A stretch of 7,697 bases of DNA from contig PIVH01000130.1 in NCBI GenBank assembly GCA_003354225.1, positions 1 through 7,697 of the forward strand, read 5' to 3'. Each line of letters opens with the position of its first letter. The first letter of the stretch is position 1. Under the pieces are notes generated by a model. That model was not told the origin of the DNA. It saw only the letters and a list, made by a program, of their open reading frames with translations, and ran no database searches. Made by a program: the position numbers and the translations under genes. Shown in pieces: positions 1-5,996 of the stretch. The DNA is from Globobulimina sp. (Eukaryota > Foraminifera > Rotaliida).

Positions 1-270
1 CAAGCACCTACTCAGCCACCCTCACTCGCACCCACTCAGCCACCCTCACAAGCACCTACTCAGCCACCTACTATTGCGCCTTCACTCGCACCTACCCAGT
101 CACCATCACTCGCCCCTACCCAACCACCGTCACTCGCCCCTACTCAACCACCATCACTGGCGCCTACTCAACCACCCTCTCACTCACCTACCCAGCCACC
201 GTCAACTGCGCCAACCCAACCGCCTTCATTAGCACCCACGACTGCGCCAACCCGTACACGTCATCCCACA
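1..270 (+). repeat. Neutral PT/PS stalk, 8-residue (24-bp) degenerate repeat
   Basis: This segment encodes about 90 residues built on an APTQPPSL-like unit, with variants such as IAPSLAPTQSPSL and HSPTQPPST. It contains essentially no charged residues until the RTRH stretch at residues 84-88, just before the acidic block. Synonymous codons vary between copies (CCA/CCT/CCC/CCG, ACT/ACC), so the repetition is clearer in protein than in DNA. Confidence 0.85.
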
Positions 271-2673
271 TCTGATCCTACATTCGATCCAACAAGTGAT
301 CCAACAGAGGAACCAACATTTTTCCCTACTTTTCATCCCACAAATGATCCAACTTTTGAACCCACACTTGAGCCAACTACAGATCCAACCAACGACCCCA
401 CTGCAGATCCTACGGCTGATCCAACCTACGAACCTACATTTGATCCTACATCCGACCCAACTGCAGATCCAACATATGAGCCAACATTTGATCCCACTGC
501 CGAGCCCACTGCCGATCCAACCTACGAACCTACATTTGATCCTACATTCGACCCCACCGCTGATCCCACCGCTGATCCCACCAATGATCCCACTGCAGAT
601 CCAACCTATGAGCCTACCTATGAACCTACATTCGAGCCAACTGCGGACCCCACTGCTGACCCCACTGCAGATCCAACCAATGATCCAACTGGAGACCCCA
701 CTGCTGATCCAACCTATGAACCTACATTCGATCCCACTGCAGATCCCACTGCAGACCCAACCATGGAGCCCACCACAGATCCAACCACGGAACCTACCAC
801 AGATCCGACTAACGCACCTTCCCTCGCTCCATCCTCTGCACCTACACAACCACCGACATTGGCACCAACTAACGCACCTTCCCTCGCTCCATCTTCTGCA
901 CCTACACAATCACCGACATTGGCACCAACAGAACTATGCACGAGTATGATTATACAGATTAATCTCATTGAGAATAATATGGATGCGAATGGCATCATTA
1001 TTGATGTAAATCATTACAATGGACATTATATTGAAGAGGCTAGTAAACAGTTTGATCGACCAAAATGGAGACAGACTGACCAAAATAGTGTAATTTCATG
1101 GCGACCGTCGTATTGGAGCATATATTCATTTATAACATCAGATGAATTATTATATTTAGATGACGCTGGATTACATCCACCGACAAATCAAATCTCAATA
1201 TGGTATTTAAGCAGAGATTATAATATTTCTGCACAGATTGAGTTAGAATGTAGTTTAAGTTTAGCCCCTACTGCGGCGCCTAGCGTATCGCCATCCATTG
1301 CACCGACACAACCACCATCTATGTCACCTAGTGCAGCTCCATCGGTTGCACCGTCTATTGCCCCCACTACAGCCCCAACAGCATCGCCCTCGATGGCTCC
1401 CTCTGCTGCGCCTAGTTTAGCACCGAGCACAGCACCGTCCGCATCACCGACACAACCGCCGACTGCAGCGCCTAGTACAGCTCCCTCCGTAGCACCCTCC
1501 GCATCGCCTACCCAGCCGCCTACCACTTCGCCCGTTACACAATGCCAAGTATTACGTGTGACAATCCATAATAATATTGATATTGATATATTTGATTTTG
1601 AGCAGCAAGCACATTTAATAAATTATAAAACAAATTGGTTTCGCGCAAGTGATGGCTCTGCCATTCAATATGACAACAGCCATAATCGGTGGCTCATTAT
1701 TATTGGTAGTAATCCTCCATTTTTCTATTTATCAACGGATGCAATGCCACCGGCCACTGCCAATTGGACGTATGGTGGGGATGATGGTGATGCATATGAC
1801 ATTGTAATAGATACGCGATGTGATCCAGGACCACTCACCGACGCGCCCAGCACCACTGCGCCCACAGCACAGCCAAGCATGACGCCGCCAACAAGTGCGC
1901 CAAGCACCAATATGCCGAGTACCAGTGCTGAACCAACCACTTCTCGACCCACCGTCGACTCAAATCCTGGTGGCACAACATGTGAATCATGGCAATTTAA
2001 TATCTCTTTTACCGGTACTATTGATCCGCAATCCGCGTCGGAAGTGTCTATATTGAAAGAATCATTGATTAAATGTATTATGGATACAATTTTATTGAAA
2101 CGCAAATTTCAGAATGAATGGGATGATGAATGGTGTATTATTATTGCTGAATATGTCTATGATGAAAATGATGCTGAATTGCAAGTAGTATTAAGTGTAA
2201 ATGATGAATTATATGATGATTATTTTGAAAAATTTAATAAAAATAAATTTCTCTCTCAATTGCAAGAATGTATGGCCATACAGTTGGAGTTCGAAAGCAG
2301 TGAACAAGAAATCAATGGATTGGCTATGTCTTCTTTAATTTATTCGATTAGTACAACAAATGCTGTGTCGACCACGATGGTAAACGGTAATGGAGAGAAA
2401 GATGGAATGAATAGTTTACCATTGGGATTAGGTGAGGAATGTGACGCATTTTCCTTATTATGTTGGCAGTTATATGTCATTATTATCGGTTTAATTTTAT
2501 TGCTTATTATGTGTATAATATGTGTTTGTTTTAAAACAAAAAAAGATATTAAAGCAGGTAAATTTGCACATTTAAAACAAAATTCGCAAGCTTCTCAAAT
2601 AGATATTGAACTGCAACCGCGCTCAAATAATACTGATGGTACACACAAAACAGGAACAGATTTAGATTTGTAA
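1..2673 (+). CDS. Large PT/PS-stalk single-pass membrane glycoprotein, 5'-truncated at window edge
   Basis: One frame is open from base 1 to the TAA at 2671-2673 (890 codons); the true start lies to the left, and the ATG at 763 is only an internal Met inside a repeat. Order by residue from the edge: neutral PT/PS stalk 1-90; acidic xD/EPT stalk 91-270; duplicated 20-residue unit 271-310; Cys-bounded module 313-417; PS/PT stalk 418-514; related module 515-607; linker 608-660; third globular domain from Cys661 to about 790; Cys814 and Cys821; transmembrane helix 824-844 (LYVIIIGLILLLIMCIICVCF region); basic stop-transfer KTKK and a 46-residue polar tail. This predicts a type I cell-surface protein with a rigid, O-glycosylatable stalk; a signal peptide should lie in the missing part. 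N-glycosylation sequons occur in all three globular parts (NIS, NWT, NIS). I do not recognise a named family; adhesion or cell-coat function is inference. No intron is needed in the visible part. Confidence 0.85.
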   Translation, partial: QAPTQPPSLAPTQPPSQAPTQPPTIAPSLAPTQSPSLAPTQPPSLAPTQPPSLAPTQPPSHSPTQPPSTAPTQPPSLAPTTAPTRTRHPTSDPTFDPTSDPTEEPTFFPTFHPTNDPTFEPTLEPTTDPTNDPTADPTADPTYEPTFDPTSDPTADPTYEPTFDPTAEPTADPTYEPTFDPTFDPTADPTADPTNDPTADPTYEPTYEPTFEPTADPTADPTADPTNDPTGDPTADPTYEPTFDPTADPTADPTMEPTTDPTTEPTTDPTNAPSLAPSSAPTQPPTLAPTNAPSLAPSSAPTQSPTLAPTELCTSMIIQINLIENNMDANGIIIDVNHYNGHYIEEASKQFDRPKWRQTDQNSVISWRPSYWSIYSFITSDELLYLDDAGLHPPTNQISIWYLSRDYNISAQIELECSLSLAPTAAPSVSPSIAPTQPPSMSPSAAPSVAPSIAPTTAPTASPSMAPSAAPSLAPSTAPSASPTQPPTAAPSTAPSVAPSASPTQPPTTSPVTQCQVLRVTIHNNIDIDIFDFEQQAHLINYKTNWFRASDGSAIQYDNSHNRWLIIIGSNPPFFYLSTDAMPPATANWTYGGDDGDAYDIVIDTRCDPGPLTDAPSTTAPTAQPSMTPPTSAPSTNMPSTSAEPTTSRPTVDSNPGGTTCESWQFNISFTGTIDPQSASEVSILKESLIKCIMDTILLKRKFQNEWDDEWCIIIAEYVYDENDAELQVVLSVNDELYDDYFEKFNKNKFLSQLQECMAIQLEFESSEQEINGLAMSSLIYSISTTNAVSTTMVNGNGEKDGMNSLPLGLGEECDAFSLLCWQLYVIIIGLILLLIMCIICVCFKTKKDIKAGKFAHLKQNSQASQIDIELQPRSNNTDGTHKTGTDLDL
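271..810 (+). repeat. Acidic xD/EPT stalk: 45 uninterrupted 12-bp units
   Basis: Exactly 45 consecutive four-residue units of the form x-(D/E)-P-T are encoded, with no indel. 43 of them carry Asp or Glu at position 2; the exceptions are FFPT and FHPT near the left end. Position 1 is mostly Ala, Thr, Phe, Tyr or Asn, and a YEPTFDPT pair recurs, three times at a 16-residue (48-bp) spacing, suggesting a higher-order repeat. The block starts directly after RTRHPT and stops directly before NAPS, so its borders are sharp. Confidence 0.9.
811..930 (+). repeat. 60-bp direct tandem duplication (2 copies)
   Basis: Bases 811-870 and 871-930 are adjacent 60-bp copies that differ at only three positions. 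Each encodes NAPSLAPSSAPT followed by Q(P/S)PTLAPT. This is much closer DNA identity than between other stalk units, so it is likely a recent unequal-crossover or slippage duplication. Confidence 0.92.
937..1251 (+). other. Module 1: Cys-bounded aromatic domain of the membrane glycoprotein
   Basis: This is a non-repetitive, A+T-rich coding stretch of about 105 residues from Cys313 to Cys417. Its C-terminal half has a Trp, an LYLDDAGLHPP segment, another Trp and an ISAQIELEC ending. The same pattern recurs in module 2 (1543-1821). Bounding cysteines at both ends suggest a disulfide joining the termini. Composition is likely beta-rich; no known family is asserted. Confidence 0.6.
1252..1542 (+). 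repeat. Second neutral PS/PT stalk
   Basis: About 97 residues of xAPS/xSPS/APTQPP units (residues 418-514) separate modules 1 and 2. No acidic xDPT unit occurs here, unlike 271-810. TQPP punctuates the array three times. Confidence 0.85.
1543..1821 (+). other. Module 2: second copy of the Cys-bounded aromatic domain
   Basis: This encodes about 93 residues from Cys515 to Cys607. The shared pattern with module 1 runs: Cys, alternating hydrophobic strand, W-x(3-6)-D-x-S-x-I, W-x-I, (L/F)-Y-L-x(2)-D-A-x-x-P-P, W, then a hydrophobic strand ending in Cys. Divergence is large, so the duplication is old compared with the 60-bp repeat at 811-930. Confidence 0.55.
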
Positions 2674-2756
2674 AGCTATTTATTCATTTATATTTTACTC
2701 GTATCATAAGTTAATAATTAAATTTTTTATTTCCATCCACCTTTCTTTTTCACTTA

Positions 2757-2774
2757 AAAAAAAAGCTTTTTTTT
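2757..2774. repeat. Perfect 18-bp A8-GC-T8 palindrome
   Basis: Eight A, then GC, then eight T form a perfect inverted repeat about 85 bp after the stop of the first gene. In a spacer this A/T-rich it may be chance. It could instead influence 3'-end formation or nucleosome exclusion; that is inference. Confidence 0.5.
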
Positions 2775-3409
2775 AGTTGTATAGATAAATTGTAGCACAT
2801 TTAGATTTGTTACAATTTATTAAGTAATATTTTAAGTATTTTTGTCAATTTCCCAAAAAAAAAAATTGTTTTTTTATATTATATTTGTTTTTGTATTTTG
2901 TTTTTGGATAACTAGTCTACAGAACTTTTTTTAATTTGTGGGATTATTTAAGGTATTTTTGTTAAAATACAGTAAATAATTCCATTCATTAAAAAACAAA
3001 AAGCGTTTCTGTAATCTAGTCATCGTTTTGTAATCTTAATTTTGGTTTTTTTGTTTAAACGACAAAAAAATAATATTTCTGAAAATTGCTAAACTGGATA
3101 TTACTGCTGTTCGTGATGTTGTTTTTTAATTGTAATTTTATGTTCGTGTTTATAATTGCATTGCATTACATTTTATCATTCGGCTCGCCAGAAAAACCTC
3201 AAAAGAAATGAAAGAATTGTGTCGAAGCATAGTGTTATAGTTTATTGAGATTAATTTTCTAGATAACACAATATCACAACGGATAGGTGTTTAATAATAA
3301 CACTGTTTTTAAGATATTTACGAAGTTGAAGAAACTCAATAAATCGTTATAAACAATAAACCCAATAAACTCTACTAGTAACACTTAAACTAAATCCTCT
3401 TAGAGTTCT

Positions 3410-3427
3410 AAGACCAAGACCAAGACC
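3410..3427 (+). repeat. Three tandem AAGACC hexamers before the VPS26 start
   Basis: The hexamer AAGACC occurs three times in a row ending 10 bp before the ATG, followed by AACTGCCACA before the start. This is probably 5' UTR. The purine at -3 of the ATG fits a Kozak-like eukaryotic context. Confidence 0.55.
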
Positions 3428-3437
3428 AACTGCCACA

Positions 3438-4466
3438 ATGTCTATTATATCAAATTTCTTTGGTAGCAATCCAACAATGACATTAACATGGAATGACCAA
3501 GATTCATTACCCACAGTGCGTGTGCCATCAGATGATGATAGAAGGATAGATAAATTATATTTATTTGCAGCGGACCAGGCGGTGAGTGGCAAAGTAGATA
3601 TCATAATGCCGCCAAATACAAAAAAGATTGAACATAATGGCATTAAGGCAGAGTTGATCGGGCAAATAGAGTTAGCGTATGATCGCGGCAATCATTATAT
3701 ATTCTTTTCATCGCAAAAAGAATTGAGTGGCCCAGGCATATTAACCCAAGACTCGGCCTACAAATTCGAATTCACCGACAAAGATAATGACAAAAAATAT
3801 GAAGCTTATGATGGCATCAATGTGCGATTGAGGTATATTTTATATTTATATTTATATTATATTATAATATCAATAAATAAATCTATGCGAATTTGCGCGT
3901 GATACTGATATAGATACTTTATACGTATTCGAATAACCCGCGCATATTCATCAATATCCAAAGAATTTGATTTTGCAGTCCAAAAAATCCAAGACTTGCC
4001 TGAAGTAAATAATGAGTTAAAAATGGAAGTTGGAATTGAGGATTGTTTACATATTGAATTCGAATATGACAAATCCAAATATCATTTAAAAGATGTGATT
4101 CGTGGAAAGATCTTTTTTTTATTGGTTCGTATTAAAATAAAACATATGGAATTGCAAATTTTAAAGAGAGAATCAACGGGAAGCGGCCCCAACTTATACA
4201 ATGAGACGGAGGTAATCACTAAATTTGAGATTATGGACGGTGCGCCCATCAAAGGTGAAAACGTACCAATTCGACTATTCTTAGAGCCGTACGATTTAAC
4301 CCCGACATTTCGCACCATTCATAATAAATTCTCTGTAAAATATTATTTAAATTTAGTATTAGTGGATGAAGAGGAACGACGATACTTCAAACAGCAAGAA
4401 ATTACCATTTGGAGAAAACAATTAAAGCATCATTATGATCCATTTGCAAAACCTTTGTCTGGTTAA
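3438..4466 (+). CDS. VPS26: Retromer core subunit VPS26 (two exons)
   Basis: Exons 3438-3832 and 3914-4466 join to 948 bp (315 residues plus TAA), close to the 327 residues of human VPS26A. VPS26 is an arrestin-fold subunit that, with VPS35 and VPS29, forms the endosomal coat recycling cargo receptors to the Golgi or plasma membrane. Diagnostic stretches are clear: VSGKVDI and HNGIKAELIGQIEL in the N lobe; NVRLRYFIRIRITR across the splice; MEVGIEDCLHIEFEYDKSKY (residues 169-188); LLVRIKIKHMELQ; and FSVKYYLNLVLVDEEERRYF (271-290) followed by KQQEITIWRK. Removing the intron restores the family spacing with no gap between NVRLRYF and PEVNN. The start at 3438 gives MSIISNFFG, aligning with the usual short N-terminus. 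The C-terminus is shorter than in animals, ending just after the last arrestin strand and lacking the variable tail. Confidence 0.97.
3833..3913 (+). other. VPS26 intron, 81 bp, GT-AG, phase 2
   Basis: The donor is AG|GTATAT at 3832/3833 and the acceptor ATATAG|A at 3913/3914, splitting an Arg codon (AG|A). Both flanking exons then match VPS26 without gap. Unspliced reading adds an A/T-driven tail and stops in the intron at 3901-3903. A TACTGAT branch-point-like motif lies at 3903-3909, unusually close to the AG. No polypyrimidine tract is visible. Confidence 0.92.
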
Positions 4467-4479
4467 CCGTAACAATAAC

Positions 4480-4485
4480 AATAAA
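4480..4485 (+). terminator. AATAAA polyadenylation signal of VPS26
   Basis: A canonical AATAAA lies 13 bp after the VPS26 stop within the 20-bp gap before the convergent gene. If it is used, the cleavage site falls inside the coding 3' end of the opposite-strand hydrolase-like gene. Its use is inferred from position only. Confidence 0.45.
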
Positions 4486-4486
4486 C

Positions 4487-5593
4487 TTATATTTTTGTTT
4501 TGTAATTTGTATTCGCCCAAAATATTTGTCCAGTACTTGAAGAAGCATTGAACATTACCTTTGTACCACTTTTAAATTGTCTTGTATAGATATCACCATT
4601 TTTGACAGCGCGGCCTAAAGGTTGTCCAAGCGGTTTATCGTATTCCTCATGCCATTGCAGCCAATTATTTTGTACTTGCCATCCTGTGGAACATGCATAA
4701 TATGAATATTTCTCTGCTGCGATTAAAAATGCAGCCAATGAAGTTGTTATATTTGTACAATTATTATTACCATCAATCAGGCCATTCACTCGCGCTTCGA
4801 CCAAAACACCTTTTCGTGTCCATTCCATAATATCCAATAAATATTCTTCTATGCCTTGAAATCCCTGCATTTGTGTGGCAATGATACCATTTGGAACAAA
4901 CAAATTATTTGAAATTAAGATGCTGTTATTTGATTCATTCAAATATTTTTGGGTTCTTATTAAAGTTTCATTATGTCCATATTCAAAAGCGTATTGTTGT
5001 TCGGCTGTAAAATTATATTCCACATCGTGGGTGGGATTCGCGTGTGGTTTGTCAACAAAACATCCATCAATAATATGTGGGTAATTTTTAGTTAAATTAA
5101 TACATTCATTGCTAAATAAATCAACAACGTTTTGTTGCTGGAAGTCAAATACAAGCATTCCTTGTTGAGGCTGTGGGAATGACTGATCGCCAGACGTTAG
5201 AACCACGGTTCCATTATTATCTCTTAACCAATATTGCGGATTCTGTGCCATAATCTCATGCAAATAATACATAGTCCAATCATTTATTGAATTGTAATAA
5301 AATATACACGTAATATTGGCTCGTAACTTCTTCACCGCCTGGCAAGCTTCAACAATATTCTTTTCTGCATAATTACTCGCATATGGTTCTTCTGTGGCGT
5401 ATATGCCCTGACCTTTTTCAATTGTAATCAGCGGAAACTTCGCAAAAAAATCCAATGCTGTTTGATTAAATGGCCCGGTAACATTACACATGTGAATAAA
5501 AACAGGCACTGTGTCCCATGAAAATTCAGGCCATTTCAATTCACAGGACACCAGTGATACCAATACATATAATGTGGCTAAATATGAAATCAT
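4487..5593 (-). CDS. Secreted putative TIM-barrel glycoside hydrolase (GHL15-like)
   Basis: This is an intact, intron-free 368-residue protein. Residues 1-17 (MISYLATLYVLVSLVSC) form a signal peptide, which supports the start at 5593. There are about 12 N-glycosylation sequons (e.g. N37, N43, N93, N127, N166, N194, N208, N278, N281). The fold reads as a (beta/alpha)8 glycosidase: strand VPVFIHMCN, FYYNSINDW at 98-106, QYWLRDNNG at 120-128, VFDFQQQ at 148-154, DGCFVDKPHAN at 176-186, ILISNN at 225-230, LVEARV at 264-269, and a C-terminal YTRQFKSGTKVMFN strand pair at 336-349. From memory, the N/D-rich ordering 'YYNS...WLRD..G...FDF...DGCFVDK' matches hypothetical glycosyl hydrolase family GHL15 and related putative glycosidases of algae and oomycetes. 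Asp176 or Asp181 and Glu266 are candidate catalytic acids by inference. The substrate is unknown. The gene converges on VPS26. Confidence 0.72.
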   Translation of the reverse strand: MISYLATLYVLVSLVSCELKWPEFSWDTVPVFIHMCNVTGPFNQTALDFFAKFPLITIEKGQGIYATEEPYASNYAEKNIVEACQAVKKLRANITCIFYYNSINDWTMYYLHEIMAQNPQYWLRDNNGTVVLTSGDQSFPQPQQGMLVFDFQQQNVVDLFSNECINLTKNYPHIIDGCFVDKPHANPTHDVEYNFTAEQQYAFEYGHNETLIRTQKYLNESNNSILISNNLFVPNGIIATQMQGFQGIEEYLLDIMEWTRKGVLVEARVNGLIDGNNNCTNITTSLAAFLIAAEKYSYYACSTGWQVQNNWLQWHEEYDKPLGQPLGRAVKNGDIYTRQFKSGTKVMFNASSSTGQIFWANTNYKTKI

Positions 5594-5996
5594 ACCGCTG
5601 TTGACTACTGTTTCAACATAGCTGAAAAAATGAAAGTGTAGTATGTGAGAAGTTTTTGAGTTTTAGACATTTGTTGCTTTGCTGTATTGAACACATCCTG
5701 CATCACATACAGGTTATTATAAAACATGTAGCAATTTTTGCAAATTATTCATCATCCATTAATACCATTTAATATATTCAAATTATCATCGATATATTAT
5801 ATATGGCTCAATTATAAAATATGAATAACACTTGGTCATCACTGCCCTATTTCGAGAAATATGAATATTCCGCACACAAACATTATGATAATCAACTACA
5901 TTGTGAAAAATCTCAGCAATCGAAAAAAAAAGATCTAGAGACAGAGAGAGAAAAAAGTATTAATAAGAAAAAAAAAGTAAAAATAAATTACTAGTA
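5594..5996. other. A/T-rich spacer between the two - strand genes
   Basis: This 403-bp region should hold the promoter and 5' UTR of the hydrolase-like gene (right of 5593) and the 3' UTR of the vWA-PT gene (left of 5997). It includes an A/T-only run near 5790-5805 and a purine-rich tract at 5921-5985 on the + strand (pyrimidine-rich on the transcribed - strand). No canonical AATAAA for the vWA-PT gene is visible on the - strand. A small + strand ORF (5821-5994) lies inside it. Confidence 0.5.
5821..5994 (+). CDS. Possible 57-residue small ORF or first exon, uncertain
   Basis: An ATG at 5821 opens 57 codons ending in TAG at 5992-5994, two bases before the stop of the opposite-strand gene at 5997. 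The N-terminal half is mixed and protein-like, beginning MNNTWSSLPYFEKYEYSAHK. The C-terminal half is a highly charged Lys/Glu-rich stretch arising from an A-rich tract. A TATAAA hexamer lies just upstream, too near the ATG to act as its TATA box. I recognise no homologue. It may be spurious, a short peptide gene or a first exon. Confidence 0.22.
   Translation: MNNTWSSLPYFEKYEYSAHKHYDNQLHCEKSQQSKKKDLETEREKSINKKKKVKINY

Larger units (their letters stand above)
2674..3437. other. A/T-rich intergenic spacer with VPS26 upstream region
   Basis: This 764-bp region holds no convincing gene on either strand. It is dominated by A and T homopolymers (for example A11 at 2855-2865) and TTTTG-type tracts up to about 3130, then becomes less tract-like toward VPS26. 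It should contain the 3' UTR of the left gene and the promoter and 5' UTR of VPS26. I see no clear AATAAA just after the first gene; an AATTAAA variant lies near 2716. No tRNA-like cloverleaf was seen. Confidence 0.6.

Noticed and set aside
763-765. ATG at 763 as the start of the left-hand gene
   Set aside because: The same frame is open back to base 1 with uninterrupted PT units; Met here merely occupies position 1 of one unit (MEPT).
229-909. Long - strand ORF rich in Cys, Gly, Ile and Trp opposite the PT stalk
   Set aside because: It is the reverse reading of the 12-bp and 24-bp PT repeats. Proline and threonine codons give stop-free antisense frames, and the periodic composition carries no domain or signal.
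1-930. Possible CRISPR-like or satellite array
   Set aside because: The repeats are 12-60 bp, contiguous, in frame and coding with no unique spacers, so this is a protein-coding repeat.
296-949. + strand ORF in another frame, rich in Gln, Leu, Pro and Ile
   Set aside because: It is an out-of-frame reading of the same repeat. It ends just after the stalk ends, whereas the true frame continues through globular domains and a TM helix.
714-998. - strand ORF of GA/VG repeats
   Set aside because: It is the antisense shadow of the acidic stalk and the 60-bp duplication; its sequence is wholly dictated by the + strand repeat.
1218-1526. - strand ORF opposite the second stalk (VGAxxGA pattern)
   Set aside because: It is an antisense shadow of the PS/PT repeat and is not independent coding sequence.
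2674-3437. Poly-A/T tracts as a sign of a retrotransposon insertion
   Set aside because: No target-site duplication, reverse-transcriptase fragment or single terminal poly-A tail was found; the tracts are dispersed through the spacer.
3857-4318. Two - strand ORFs (3857-4078 and 4082-4318) opposite VPS26
   Set aside because: They lie antisense to a highly conserved coding sequence and show no recognisable features of their own.
3996-4466. Separate gene starting at a TTG at 3996
   Set aside because: It is the interior of VPS26 exon 2. Reading back to the acceptor at 3914 restores the conserved family sequence without a gap.
4875-5084. + strand ORF of 69 codons inside the hydrolase-like gene
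   Set aside because: It is antisense to a complete gene with signal peptide and ordered motifs; no independent support.
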